Assembly: GCF_051014685.1 (NCBI RefSeq)
Contig: NW_027478419.1
Location: 1,488,001-1,552,000, forward strand
Reading direction: 5' to 3'
Length of the DNA stretch: 64,000 nucleotides
From: Ptiloglossa arizonensis
Lineage: Eukaryota > Arthropoda > Insecta > Hymenoptera > Colletidae
Made by a program: the position numbers and the translations under genes. Positions within the stretch are counted from its first letter, which is position 1; each line of letters starts with the position of its first letter. Under the pieces are notes generated by a model. The model searched no databases, was not told the origin of the DNA, and saw only the letters and a list, made by a program, of their open reading frames with translations. Positions 35,320-50,200 of the stretch are shown one piece after another.

Positions 35320-37350
35320 TGCCATATCTCGCGAACGGATTGATCAATCCGCAAAATTTCTGTTGCATCTGAAAGTAGAAACTCGCCCGATTACAACGGT
35401 ATGCGTACTTTTCCCCTAGGCCGTTCTAGTTACTCGTTTCGAGCGTCAGAACTGCGAAAATTTTGAGTTTCTCAAGCGTTTCTTACCTCCAAACTGCCAT
35501 ATCTCGCGAACGGATTGACCGATCCGCAAAATTTCTGTTGCATCTGAAAGTAGAAACTCGCCCGATTACAACGGTATGCGTACTTTTCCCCTAGGCCGTT
35601 CTAGTTACTCGTTTCGAGCATCAGAACTGCGAAAATTATGAGTTTCTCAAGCGTTTCTCACCTCCAAACTGCCGTATCTCGCGAACGGATTGACCAATCC
35701 GCAAAATTTCTGTTGCATCTGAAAGTAGAAACTCGCCCGATTACAACGGTGTGTGTAGTTTTCCCCTAGGCCGTTCTAGTTATTCGTTTCGAGCATCAGA
35801 ACTGCGAAAATTTTGAGTTTCTCAAGCGTTTCTTACCTCCAAACTGCCATATCTCGCGAACGGATTGATCAATCCGCAAAATTTCTGTTGCGCCTGAAAG
35901 TAGAAACTCGCCCGATTACAACGGTAGGTGTAGTTTTCCCCTAGGCCGTTCTGGTCATTCATTTCGAGCATCAGAACTGCGAAAATTTTTTGAGTTTCTC
36001 AAGCGTTTCTTATCTCGAAACTGCCATATCTCGCGAACGGATTGATCAATCCGCAAAATTTCTGTTGCATCTGAAAGTAGAATCTCGCCCGATTACAACG
36101 GTATGCGTACTTCTCCCCTAGGCCGTTCTAGTCATTCGTTTCGAGAATCAGAACTGCGAAAATTTTGAGTTTCTCAAGCGTTTCTTATCTCCAAACTGCC
36201 ATATCTCGCGAACGGATTTACCAATCCGCAAGATTTCTGTTGCATCTGAAAGTAGAAACTCGCCCGATTACAACGGTATGCGTACTTTTCCCCTAGGCCG
36301 TCCTAGTTACTCGTTTCGAGCATCAGAACTGCGAAAATTTTGAGTTTCTCAAGCGTTTCTTATCTCCAAACTGCCATATCTCGCGAACGGATTGATCAAT
36401 CCGCAAAATTTCTGTTGCATTTGAAAGTAGAAACTCGCCCGATTACAACGGTATGCGTACTTTTCCCCTAGGCCGTTCTAGTTACTCGTTTCGAGCATCA
36501 GAACTGCGAAAATTTTGAGTTTCTCAAGCGTTTCTTATCTCCAAACTGCCATATCTCGCGAACGGATTGATCAATCCGCAAAATTTCTGTTGCATCTGAA
36601 AGTAGAAACTCGCCCGATTACAACGGTATGCGTACTTCTCCCCTAGGCCGTTCTAGTCATTCGTTTCGAGCATCAGAACTGCGAAAATTTTGAGTTTCTC
36701 AAGCGTTTCTTACATCCAAACTGCCATATCTCGCGAACGGAATGACAAATCCGCAAAATTTCTGTTGCATTTGAAAGTAGAAACTCGCCCGATTACAACG
36801 GTATGCGTACTTCTCCCCTAGGCCGTTCTAGTCATTCGTTTCGGGCATCAGAACTGCGAAAATTTTGAGTTTCTCAAGCGTTTCTTATCTCCAAACAGCC
36901 ATATCTCGCAAACGGATTGACCAATCCGCAAAATTTCTGTTGCATGTGAAAGTAGAAACTCGCCCGATTACAACGGTATGCGTACTTTTCCCCTAGGCCG
37001 TTCTAGTTACTCGTTTCGAGCGTCAGAACTGCGAAAATTTTGAGTTTCTCAAGCGTTTCTTATCTCCAAACTGCCATATCTCGCGAACGGATTGATCAAT
37101 CCGCAAAATTTCTGTTGCATCTGAAAGTAGAAACTCGCCCGATTACAACGGTAGGTGTAGTTTTCCCCTAGGCCGTTCTAGTTATTCGTTTCGAGCATCC
37201 GAACTGCGAAAATTATGAGTTTCTCAAGCGTTTCTCAAATCCAAACTGCCATATCTCGCGAACGGATTGACCAATCCGCAAACTTTCTGTTGCATCTGAA
37301 AGTAGAAACTCGCCCGATTACAACGGTAGGTGTAGTTTTCCCCTAGGCCG
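35320..37350 (+). repeat. Three-copy sub-block of Domain C, copy 1
   Basis: This segment matches about 40,570-42,603 (offset 5,253) and 44,773-46,806 (offset 9,456). Linked variants in order are 'gaccgatccg', 'aattatgag', 'ctgccgtatc', 'ggtgtgtgtag', 'gttgcgcctg', the six-T run, 'ctcgaaactg', 'gaatgacaaatcc', 'tcgggcatc', 'aaacagccat', 'ctcgcaaacgg' and 'ctcaaatccaaac'. The last two copies are 4,203 bp apart, and their match extends to about 43,050 and 47,253. Confidence 0.8.
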
Positions 37351-39862
37351 TTCTAGTTACTCGTTTCGAGCGTCAGAACTGCGAAAATTTTGAGTTTCTC
37401 AAGCGTTTCTTACCTCCAAACTGCCATATCTCGCGAACGGATTGACCAATCCGCAAAATTTCTGTTGCATCTGAAAGTAGAAACTCGCCCGATTACAACG
37501 GTATGCGTACTTCTCCCCTAGGCCGTTCTAGTCATTCGTTTCGAGAATCAGAACTGCGAAAATTTTGAGTTTCTCAAGCGTTTCTTACCTCCAAACTGCC
37601 ATATCTCGCGAACGGATTTACCAATCCGCAAAATTTCTGTTGCATCTGAAAGTAGAAACTCGCCCGATTACAACGGTATGCGTACTTTTCCCCTAGGCCG
37701 TTCTAGTTACTCGTTTCGAGCATTAGAACTGCGAAAATTTTGAGTTTCTCAAGCGTTTCTTACATCCAAACTGCCATATCTCGCGAACGGATTGACCGAT
37801 CCGCAAAATTTCTGTTGCATCTGAAAGTAGAAACTCGCCCGATTACAACGGTATGTGTACTTCTCCCCTAGGCCGTTCTAGTCATTCGTTTCGAGCATCA
37901 GAACTGCGAAAATTTTGAGTTTCTCAAGCGTTTCTTACCTCCAAACTGCCATATCTCGCGAACGGAATGACCGATCCGCAAAATTTCTGTTGCATCTGAA
38001 AGTAGAAACTCGCCCGATTACAACGGTATGTGTAGTTTTCCCCTAGGCCGTTCCAGTTATTCGTTTCGAGCATCAGAACTGCGAAAATATTGAGTTTCTC
38101 AAGCGTTTCTTACATCCAAACTGCCATATCTCGCGAACGGATTGGCCGATCCGCAAAATTTCTGTTGCATCTGAAAGTAGAAACTCGCCCGATTACAACG
38201 GTATGCGCACTTTTCCCCTAGGCCGTTCTAGTTATTCGTTTCGAGCATCAGAACTGCGAAAATTTTGAGTTTCTCAAGCGTTTCTTACATCCAAACTGCC
38301 ATATCTCGCGAACGGATTGACCGAACCGCAAAATTTCTGTTGCATCTGAAAGTAGAAACTCGCCCGATTACAACGGTATGCGCACTTTTCCCCTAGGCCG
38401 TTCTAGTTATTCGTTTCGAGCATCAGAATTTCGAAAATTTTGAGTTTCTCAACCGTTTCTTATCTCCAAACTGCCATATCTCGCGAACGGATTGATCAAT
38501 CCGCAAAATTTCTGTTGCATCTGAAAGTAGAAACTCGCCCGATTACAACGGTATGCGTACTTTTCCCCTAGGCCGTTCTAGTTACTCGTTTCGAGCGTCA
38601 GAACTGCGAAAATTTTGAGTTTCTCAAGCGTTTCTTATCTCCAAACTGCCATATCTCGCGAACGGATTGATCAATCCGCAAAATTTCTGTTGCATCTGAA
38701 AGTAGAAACTCGCCCGATTACAACGGTAGGTGTAGTTTTCCCCTAGGCCGTTCTAGTCATTCGTTTCGAGCATCAGAACTGCGAAAATTTTGAGTTTCTC
38801 AAGCGTTTCTTACATCCAAACTGCCATATCTCGCGAACGGATTGACCAATCCGCAAAATTTCTGTTGCATCTGAAAGTAGAGACTCGCCCGATTACAACG
38901 GTAAGTGTAGTTTTCCCCTAGGCCGTTCTAGTTATTCGTTTCGAGCATCAGAACTGCGAAAATTTTGAGTTTCTCAACCGTTTCTTATCTCCAAACTGCC
39001 ATATCTCGCGAACGGATTGATCAATCCGCAAAATTTCTGTTGCATCTGTAAGTAGAAACTCGCCCGATTACAACGGTATGCGTACTTTTCCCCTAGGCCG
39101 TTCTAGTTACTCGTTTCGAGCGTCAGAACTGCGAAAATTTTAGTTTCTCAAGCGTTTCTTATCTCCAAACTGCCATATCTCGCGAACGGATTGATCAATC
39201 CTCAAAATTTCTATTGCATCTGAAAGTAGAAACTCGCCCGATTACAACGGTAGGTGTAGTTTTCCCCTAGGCCGTTCTAGTCATTCGTTTCGAGCATCAG
39301 AACTGCGAAAATTTTGAGTTTCTCAAGCGTTTCTTACATCCAAACTGCCATATCTCGCGAACGGATTGACCAATCCGTAAAATTTCTGTTGCATCTGAAA
39401 GTAGAGACTCGCCCGATTACAACGGTATGTGTAGTTTTCCCCTAGGCCGTTCCAGTTATTCATTTCGAGCATCAGAACTGCAAAAATTTTGAATTTCTCA
39501 AGCGTTTCTTACTTCCAAACTGCCATATCTCGCGAACGGATCGACCAATCCGCAAAATTTCTGTTGCATCTGAAAGTAGAGACTCGCCCGATTACAACGG
39601 TATGTGTAGTTTTCCCCTAGGCCGTTCCAGTTATTCGTTTCGAGCATCAGAACTGCGAAAATTTTGAGTTTCTCAACCGTTTCTTATCTCCAAACTGCCA
39701 TATCTCGCGAACGGATTGATCAATCCGCAAAATTTCTGTTGCATCTGAAAGTAGAAACTCTCCCGATTACAACGGTATGCGCACTTTTCCCCTAGGCCGT
39801 TCTAGTTATTCGTTTCGAGCATCAGAACTGCGAAAATTTTGAGTTTCTCAACCGTTTCTTAT

Positions 39863-41266
39863 CTCCAAACTGCCATATCTCGCGAACGGATTGATCAATC
39901 CGCAAAATTTCTGTTGCATCTGAAAGTAGAAACTCGCCCGATTACAACGGTATGCGTACTTTTCCCCTAGGCCGTTCTAGTTACTCGTTTCGAGCGTCAG
40001 AACTGCGAAAATTTTGATTTTCTCAAGCGTTTCTTACCTCCAAACTGCCATATCTCGCGAACGGATTGACCGATCCGCAAAATTTCTGTTGCATCTGAAA
40101 GTAGAAACTCGCCCGATTACAACGGTATGCGTACTTTTCCCCTAGGCCGTTCTAGTTACTCGTTTCGAGCATCAGAACTGCGAAAATTATGAGTTTCTCA
40201 AGCGTTTCTCACCTCCAAACTGCCGTATCTCGCGAACGGATTGACCAATCCGCAAAATTTCTGTTGCATCTGAAAGTAGAAACTCGCCCGATTACAACGG
40301 TGTGTGTAGTTTTCCCCTAGGCCGTTCTAGTTATTCGTTTCGAGCATCAGAACTGCGAAAATTTTGAGTTTCTCAAGCGTTTCTTACCTCCAAACTGCCA
40401 TATCTCGCGAACGGATTGATCAATCCGCAAAATTTCTGTTGCGCCTGAAAGTAGAAACTCGCCCGATTACAACGGTAGGTGTAGTTTTCCCCTAGGCCGT
40501 TCTGGTCATTCATTTCGAGCATCAGAACTGCGAAAATTTTTTGAGTTTCTCAAGCGTTTCTTATCTCGAAACTGCCATATCTCGCGAACGGATTGATCAA
40601 TCCGCAAAATTTCTGTTGCATCTGAAAGTAGAAACTCGCCCGATTACAACGGTATGCGTACTTTTCCCCTAGGCCGTTCTAGTTACTCGTTTCGAGCGTC
40701 AGAACTGCGAAAATTTTGAGTTTCTCAAGCGTTTCTTACCTCCAAACTGCCATATCTCGCGAACGGATTGACCGATCCGCAAAATTTCTGTTGCATCTGA
40801 AAGTAGAAACTCGCCCGATTACAACGGTATGCGTACTTTTCCCCTAGGCCGTTCTAGTTACTCGTTTCGAGCATCAGAACTGCGAAAATTATGAGTTTCT
40901 CAAGCGTTTCTCACCTCCAAACTGCCGTATCTCGCGAACGGATTGACCAATCCGCAAAATTTCTGTTGCATCTGAAAGTAGAAACTCGCCCGATTACAAC
41001 GGTGTGTGTAGTTTTCCCCTAGGCCGTTCTAGTTATTCGTTTCGAGCATCAGAACTGCGAAAATTTTGAGTTTCTCAAGCGTTTCTTACCTCCAAACTGC
41101 CATATCTCGCGAACGGATTGATCAATCCGCAAAATTTCTGTTGCGCCTGAAAGTAGAAACTCGCCCGATTACAACGGTAGGTGTAGTTTTCCCCTAGGCC
41201 GTTCTGGTCATTCATTTCGAGCATCAGAACTGCGAAAATTTTTTGAGTTTCTCAAGCGTTTCTTAT
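39863..41266 (+). repeat. 4-monomer (702-bp) tandem duplication
   Basis: About 39,863-40,564 and 40,565-41,266 are adjacent copies, each ending in a 177-bp six-T monomer, so the unit is 702 rather than 700 bp. Both contain 'gaccgatccg', 'aattatgag', 'ctgccgtatc' and 'gttgcgcctg'. Copy 1 has a private 'ttgattttctc' change. The corresponding places near 35.3-36.0 kb and 44.8-45.5 kb have only one copy, so this duplication is specific to one higher-order unit. Confidence 0.85.
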
Positions 41267-44200
41267 CTCGAAACTGCCATATCTCGCGAACGGATTGATC
41301 AATCCGCAAAATTTCTGTTGCATCTGAAAGTAGAATCTCGCCCGATTACAACGGTATGCGTACTTCTCCCCTAGGCCGTTCTAGTCATTCGTTTCGAGAA
41401 TCAGAACTGCGAAAATTTTGAGTTTCTCAAGCGTTTCTTATCTCCAAACTGCCATATCTCGCGAACGGATTTACCAATCCGCAAAATTTCTGTTGCATCT
41501 GAAAGTAGAAACTCGCCCGATTACAACGGTATGCGTACTTTTCCCCTAGGCCGTCCTAGTTACTCGTTTCGAGCATCAGAACTGCGAAAATTTTGAGTTT
41601 CTCAAGCGTTTCTTATCTCCAAACTGCCATATCTCGCGAACGGATTGATCAATCCGCAAAATTTCTGTTGCATTTGAAAGTAGAAACTCGCCCGATTACA
41701 ACGGTATGCGTACTTTTCCCCTAGGCCGTTCTAGTTACTCGTTTCGAGCATCAGAACTGCGAAAATTTTGAGTTTCTCAAGCGTTTCTTATCTCCAAACT
41801 GCCATATCTCGCGAACGGATTGATCAATCCGCAAAATTTCTGTTGCATCTGAAAGTAGAAACTCGCCCGATTACAACGGTATGCGTACTTCTCCCCTAGG
41901 CCGTTCTAGTCATTCGTTTCGAGCATCAGAACTGCGAAAATTTTGAGTTTCTCAAGCGTTTCTTACATCCAAACTGCCATATCTCGCGAACGGAATGACA
42001 AATCCGCAAAATTTCTGTTGCATTTGAAAGTAGAAACTCGCCCGATTACAACGGTATGCGTACTTCTCCCCTAGGCCGTTCTAGTCATTCGTTTCGGGCA
42101 TCAGAACTGCGAAAATTTTGAGTTTCTCAAGCGTTTCTTATTTCCAAACAGCCATATCTCGCAAACGGATTGACCAATCCGCAAAATTTCTGTTGCATGT
42201 GAAAGTAGAAACTCGCCCGATTACAACGGTATGCGTACTTTTCCCCTAGGCCGTTCTAGTTACTCGTTTCGAGCGTCAGAACTGCGAAAATTTTGAGTTT
42301 CTCAAGCGTTTCTTATCTCCAAACTGCCATATCTCGCGAACGGATTGATCAATCCGCAAAATTTCTGTTGCATCTGAAAGTAGAAACTCGCCCGATTACA
42401 ACGGTAGGTGTAGTTTTCCCCTAGGCCGTTCTAGTTATTCGTTTCGAGCATCCGAACTGCGAAAATTATGAGTTTCTCAAGCGTTTCTCAAATCCAAACT
42501 GCCATATCTCGCGAACGGATTGACCAATCCGCAAACTTTCTGTTGCATCTGAAAGTAGAAACTCGCCCGATTACAACGGTAGGTGTAGTTTTCCCCTAGG
42601 CCGTTCTGGTCATTCATTTCGAGCATCAGAACTGCGAAAATTTTTTGAGTTTCTCAAGCGTTTCTTATCTCGAAACTGCCATATCTCGCGAACGGATTGA
42701 TCAATCCGCAAAATTTCTGTTGCATCTGAAAGTAGAATCTCGCCCGATTACAACGGTATGCGTACTCCTCCCCTAGGCCGTTCTAGTCATTCGTTTCGAG
42801 AATCAGAACTGCGAAAATTTTGAGTTTCTCAAGCGTTTCTTACCTCCAAACTGCCATATCTCGCGAACGGATTTACCAATCCGCAAAATTTCTGTTGCAT
42901 CTGAAAGTAGAAACTCGCCCGATTACAACGGTATGCGTACTTTTCCCCTGGGCCGTTCTAGTTACTCGTTTCGAGCGTCAGAACTGCGAAAATTTTGAGT
43001 TTCTCAAGCGTTTCTTATCTCCAAACTGCCATATCTCGCGAACGGATTGATCAATCCGCAAAATTTCTGTTGCATCTGAAAGTAGAAACTCGCCCGATTA
43101 CAACGGTATGCGCACTTTTCCCCTTGGCCGTTCTAGTTATTCGTTTCGAGCATCAGAACTGCGAAAATTTTGAGTTTCTCAAGCGTTTCTTATCTCCAAA
43201 CTGCCATATCTCGCGAACGGAATGACCAATCCGCAAAATTTCTGTTGCATCTGAAAGTAGAAACTCGCCCGATTACAACGGTATGCGCACTTTTCCCCTG
43301 GGCTGTTCTAGTTATTCGTTTCGAGCATCAGAACTGCGAAAATTTTGAGTTCCTCAAGCGTTTCTTATCTCCAAACTGCCATATCTCGCGAACGGATTGA
43401 TCAATCCGCAAAATTTCTGTTGCATCTGAAAGTAGAAACTCGCCCGATTACAACGGTAGGTGTAGTTTTCCCCTAGGCCGTTCTAGTTATTCGTTTCGAG
43501 CATCAGAACTGCGAAAATTTTGAGTTTCTCAAGCGTTTCTTACCTCCAAACTGCCATATCTCGCGAACGGATTGATCAATCCGAAAAATTTCTGTTGCAT
43601 CTGAAAGTAGAAACTCGCCCGATTACAACGGTAGGTGTAGTTTTCCCCTAGGCCGTTCTAGTCATTCGTTTCGAGCATCAGAACTGCGAAAATTTTGAGT
43701 TTCTCAAGCGTTTCTTACATCCAAACTGCCATATCTCGCGAACGGATTGACCAATCCGTAAAATCTCTGTTGCATCTGAAAGTAGAGACTCGCCCGATTA
43801 CAACGGTATGTGTAGTTTTCCCCTAGGCCGTTCCAGTTATTCATTTCGAGCATCAGAACTGCAAAAATTTTGAATTTCTCAAGCGTTTCTTACTTCCAAA
43901 CTGCCATATCTCGCGAACGGATCGACCAATCCGCAAAATTTCTGTTGCATCTGAAAGTAGAGACTCGCCCGATTACAACGGTATGTGTAGTTTTCCCCTA
44001 GGCCGTTCCAGTTATTCGTTTCGAGCATCAGAACTGCGAAAATTTTGAGTTTCTCAACCGTTTCTTATCTCCAAACTGCCATATCTCGCGAACGGATTGA
44101 TCAATCCGCAAAATTTCTGTTGCATCTGTAAGTAGAAACTCGCCCGATTACAACGGTATGCGCACTTTTCCCCTAGGCCGTTCTAGTTACTCGTTTCGAG

Positions 44201-47200
44201 CGTCAGAACTGCGAAAATTTTAGTTTCTCAAGCGTTTCTTATCTCCAAACTGCCATATCTCGCGAACGGATTGATCAATCCTCAAAATTTCTGTTGCATC
44301 TGAAAGTAGAAACTCGCCCGATTACAACGGTAGGTGTAGTTTTCCCCTAGGCCGTTCTAGTCATTCGTTTCGAACATCAGAACTGCGAAAATTTTGAGTT
44401 TCTCAAGCGTTTCTTACATCCAAACTGCCATATCTCGCGAACGGATTGACCAATCCGCAAAATTTCTGTTGCATCTGAAAGTAGAGACTCGCCCGATTAC
44501 AACGGTATGTGTAGTTTTCCCCTAGGCCGTTCCAGTTATTCGTTTCGAGCATCAGAACTGCGAAAATTTTGAGTTTCTCAACCGTTTCTTATCTCCAAAC
44601 TGCCATATCTCGCGAACGGATTGATCAATCCGCAAAATTTCTGTTGCATCTGAAAGTAGAAACTCGCCCGATTACAACGGTATGCGCACTTTTCCCCTAG
44701 GTCGTTCTAGTTATTCGTTTCGAGCATCAGAACTGCGAAAATTTTGAGTTTCTCAACCGTTTCTTATCTCCAAACTGCCATATCTCGCGAACGGATTGAT
44801 CAATCCGCAAAATTTCTGTTGCATCTGAAAGTAGAAACTCGCCCGATTACAACGGTATGCGTACTTTTCCCCTAGGCCGTTCTAGTTACTCGTTTCGAGC
44901 GTCAGAACTGCGAAAATTTTGAGTTTCTCAAGCGTTTCTTACCTCCAAACTGCCATATCTCGCGAACGGATTGACCGATCCGCAAAATTTCTGTTGCATC
45001 TGAAAGTAGAAACTCGCCCGATTACAACGGTATGCGTACTTTTCCCCTAGGCCGTTCTAGTTACTCGTTTCGAGCATCAGAACTGCGAAAATTATGAGTT
45101 TCTCAAGCGTTTCTCACCTCCAAACTGCCGTATCTCGCGAACGGATTGACCAATCCGCAAAATTTCTGTTGCATCTGAAAGTAGAAACTCGCCCGATTAC
45201 AACGGTGTGTGTAGTTTTCCCCTAGGCCGTCCTAGTTATTCGTTTCGAGCATCAGAACTGCGAAAATTTTGAGTTTCTCAAGCGTTTCTTACCTCCAAAC
45301 TGCCATATCTCGCGAACGGATTGATCAATCCGCAAAATTTCTGTTGCGCCTGAAAGTAGAAACTCGCCCGATTACAACGGTAGGTGTAGTTTTCCCCTAG
45401 GCCGTTCTGGTCATTCATTTCGAGCATCAGAACTGCGAAAATTTTTTGAGTTTCTCAAGCGTTTCTTATCTCGAAACTGCCATATCTCGCGAACGGATTG
45501 ATCAATCCGCAAAATTTCTGTTGCATCTGAAAGTAGAATCTCGCCCGATTACAACGGTATGCGTACTTCTCCCCTAGGCCGTTCTAGTCATTCGTTTCGA
45601 GAATCAGAACTGCGAAAATTTTGAGTTTCTCAAGCGTTTCTTATCTCCAAACTGCCATATCTCGCGAACGGATTTACCAATCCGCAAAATTTCTGTTGCA
45701 TCTGAAAGTAGAAACTCGCCCGATTACAACGGTATGCGTACTTTTCCCCTAGGCCGTCCTAGTTACTCGTTTCGAGCATCAGAACTGCGAAAATTTTGAG
45801 TTTCTCAAGCGTTTCTTATCTCCAAACTGCCATATCTCGCGAACGGATTGATCAATCCGCAAAATTTCTGTTGCATTTGAAAGTAGAAACTCGCCCGATT
45901 ACAACGGTATGCGTACTTTTCCCCTAGGCCGTTCTAGTTACTCGTTTCGAGCATCAGAACTGCGAAAATTTTGAGTTTCTCAAGCGTTTCTTATCTCCAA
46001 ACTGCCATATCTCGCGAACGGATTGATCAATCCGCAAAATTTCTGTTGCATCTGAAAGTAGAAACTCGCCCGATTACAACGGTATGCGTACTTCTCCCCT
46101 AGGCCGTTCTAGTCATTCGTTTCGAGCATCAGAACTGCGAAAATTTTGAGTTTCTCAAGCGTTTCTTACATCCAAACTGCCATATCTCGCGAACGGAATG
46201 ACAAATCCGCAAAATTTCTGTTGCATTTGAAAGTAGAAACTCGCCCGATTACAACGGTATGCGTACTTCTCCCCTAGGCCGTTCTAGTCATTCGTTTCGG
46301 GCATCAGAACTGCGAAAATTTTGAGTTTCTCAAGCGTTTCTTATCTCCAAACAGCCATATCTCGCAAACGGATTGACCAATCCGCAAAATTTCTGTTGCA
46401 TGTGAAAGTAGAAACTCGCCCGATTACAAAGGTATGCGTACTTTTCCCCTAGGCCGTTCTAGTTACTCGTTTCGAGCGTCAGAACTGCGAAAATTTTGAG
46501 TTCCTCAAGCGTTTCTTATCTCCAAACTGCCACATCTCGCGAACGGATTGATCAATCCGCAAAATTTCTGTTGCATCTGAAAGTAGAAACTCGCCCGATT
46601 ACAACGGTAGGTGTAGTTTTCCCCTAGGCCGTTCTAGTTATTCGTTTCGAGCATCCGAACTGCGAAAATTATGAGTTTCTCAAGCGTTTCTCAAATCCAA
46701 ACTGCCATATCTCGCGAACGGATTGACCAATCCGCAAACTTTCTGTTGCATCTGAAAGTAGAAACTCGCCCGATTACAACGGTAGGTGTAGTTTTCCCCT
46801 AGGCCGTTCTGGTCATTCATTTCGAGCATCAGAACTGCGAAAATTTTTTGAGTTTCTCAAGCGTTTCTTATCTCGAAACTGCCATATCTCGCGAACGGAT
46901 TGATCAATCCGCAAAATTTCTGTTGCATCTGAAAGTAGAATCTCGCCCGATTACAACGGTGTGCGTACTCCTCCCCTAGACCGTTCTAGTCATTCGTTTC
47001 GAGAATCAGAACTGCGAAAATTTTGAGTTTCTCAAGCGTTTCTTACCTCCAAACTGCCATATCTCGCGAACGGATTTACCAATCCGCAAAATTTCTGTTG
47101 CATCTGAAAGTAGAAACTCGCCCGATTACAACGGTATGCGTACTTTTCCCCTGGGCCGTTCTAGTTACTCGTTTCGAGCGTCAGAACTGCGAAAATTTTG

Positions 47201-50200
47201 AGTTTCTCAAGCGTTTCTTATCTCCAAACTGCCATATCTCGCGAACGGATTGATCAATCCGCAAAATTTCTGTTGCATCTGAAAGTAGAAACTCGCCCGA
47301 TTACAACGGTATACGTACTTCTCGCCTAGGCCGTTCTAGTCATTCGTTTCGAGCATCAGAACTGCGAAAATTTTGAGTTTCTCAAGCGTTTCTTACATCC
47401 AAACTGCCATATCTCGCGAACGGATTGACCGATCCGCAAAATTTCTGTTGCATCTGAAAGTAGAAACTCGCCCGATTACAACGGTATGGGCACTTTTCCC
47501 CTAGGCCGTTCTAGTTATTCGTTTCGAGCATCAGAACTGCGAAAATTTTGAGTTTCTCAAGCGTTTCTTACATCCAAACTGCCATATCTCGCGAACGGAT
47601 TGACCGATCCGCAAAATTTCTGTTGCATCTGAAAGTAGAAACTCGCCCGATTACAACGGTATGCGCACTTTTCCCCTAGGCCGTTCTAGTTATTCGTTTC
47701 GAGCATCAGAACTGCGAAAATTTTGAGTTTCTCAACCGTTTCTTATCTCCAAACTGCCATATCTCGCGAACGGATTGATCAATCCGCAAAATTTCTGTTG
47801 CATCTGAAAGTAGAAACTCGCCCGATTACAACGGTATGCGTACTTTTCCCCTAGGCCGTTCTAGTTACTCGTTTCGAGCGTCAGAACTGCGAAAATTTTG
47901 AGTTTCTCAAGCGTTTCTTATCTCCAAACTGCCATATCTCGCGAACGGATTGATCAATTCGCAAAATTTCTGTTGCATCTGAAAGTAGAAACTCGCCCGA
48001 TTACAACGGTATGTGTAGTTTTCCCCTAGGCCGTTCTAGTCATTCGTTTCGAGCATCAGAACTGCGAAAATTTTGAGTTTCTCAAGCGTTTCTTACCTCC
48101 AAACTGCCATATCTCGCGAACGGAATGACCGATCCGCAAAATTTCTGTTGCATCTGAAAGTAGAAACTCGCCCGATTACAACGGTATGTGTAGTTTTCCC
48201 CTAGGCCGTTCCAGTTATTCGTTTCGAGCATCAGAACTGCGAAAATATTGAGTTTCTCAATCGTTTCTTACATCCAAACTGCCATATCTCGCGAACGGAT
48301 TGACCGATCCGCAAAATTTCTGTTGCATCTGAAAGTAGAAACTCGCCCGATTACAACGGTATGCGCACTTTTCCCCTAGGCCGTTCTAGTTATTCGTTTC
48401 GAGCATCAGAACTGCGAAAATTTTGAGTTTCTCAAGCGTTTCTTACATCCAAACTGCCATATCTCGCGAACGGATTGACCGAACCGCAAAATTTCTGTTG
48501 CATCTGAAAGTAGAAACTCGCCCGATTACAACGGTATGCGCACTTTTCCCCTAGGCCGTTCTAGTTATTCGTTTCGAGCATCAGAATTTCGAAAATTTTG
48601 AGTTTCTCAACCGTTTCTTATCTCCAAACTGCCATATCTCGCGAACGGATTGATCAATCCGCAAAATTTCTGTTGCATCTGAAAGTAGAAACTCGCCCGA
48701 TTACAACGGTATGCGTACTTTTCCCCTAGGCCGTTCTAGTTACTCGTTTCGAGCGTCAGAACTGCGAAAATTTTGAGTTTCTCAAGCGTTTCTTATCTCC
48801 AAACTGCCATATCTCGCGAACGGATTGATCAATCCGCAAAATTTCTGTTGCATCTGAAAGTAGAAACTCGCCCGATTACAACGGTAGGTGTAGTTTTCCC
48901 CTAGGCCGTTCTAGTCATTCGTTTCGAGCATCAGAACTGCGAAAATTTTGAGTTTCTCAAGCGTTTCTTACATCCAAACTGCCATATCTCGCGAACGGAT
49001 TGACCAATCCGCAAAATTTCTGTTGCATCTGAAAGTAGAGACTCGCCCGATTACAACGGTAAGTGTAGTTTTCCCCTAGGCCGTTCTAGTTATTCGTTTC
49101 GAGCATCAGAACTGCGAAAATTTTGAGTTTCTCAACCGTTTCTTATCTCCAAACTGCCATATCTCGCGAACGGATTGATCAATCCGCTAAATTTCTGTTG
49201 CATCTGTAAGTAGAAACTCGCCCGATTACAACGGTATGCGTACTTTTCCCCTAGGCCGTTCTAGTTACTCGTTTCGAGCGTCAGAACTGCGAAAATTTTA
49301 GTTTCTCAAGCGTTTCTTATCTCCAAACTGCCATATCTCGCGAACGGATTGATCAATCCTCAAAATTTCTATTGCATCTGAAAGTAGAAACTCGCCCGAT
49401 TACAACGGTAGGTGTAGTTTTCCCCTAGGCCGTTCTAGTCATTCGTTTCGAGCATCAGAACTGCGAAAATTTTGAGTTTCTCAAGCGTTTCTTACATCCA
49501 AACTGCCATATCTCGCGAACGGATTGACCAATCCGTAAAATTTCTATTGCATCTGAAAGTAGAGACTCGCCCGATTACAACGGTATGTGTAGTTTTCCCC
49601 TAGGCCGTTCCAGTTATTCGTTTCGAGCATCAGAACTGCGAAAATTTTGAGTTTCTCAACCGTTTCTTATCTCCAAACTGCCATATCTCGCGAACGGATT
49701 GATCAATCCGCAAAATTTCTGTTGCATCTGTAAGTAGAAACTCGCCCGATTACAACGGTATGCGTACTTTTCCCCTAGGCCGTTCTAGTTACTCGTTTCG
49801 AGCGTCAGAACTGCGAAAATTTTAGTTTCTCAAGCGTTTCTTATCTCCAAACTGCCATATCTCGCGAACGGATTGATCAATCCTCAAAATTTCTGTTGCA
49901 TCTGAAAGTAGAAACTCGCCCGATTACAACGGTAGGTGTAGTTTTCCCCTAGGCCGTTCTAGTCATTCGTTTCGAACATCAGAACTGCGAAAATTTTGAG
50001 TTTCTCAAGCGTTTCTTACATCCAAACTGCCATATCTCGCGAACGGATTGACCAATCCGCAAATGTTCTGTTGCATCTGAAAGTAGAGACTCGCCCGATT
50101 ACAACGGTATGTGTAGTTTTCCCCTAGGCCGTTCCAGTTATTCGTTTCGAGCATCAGAACTGCGAAAATTTTGAGTTTCTCAACCGTTTCTTATCTCCAA

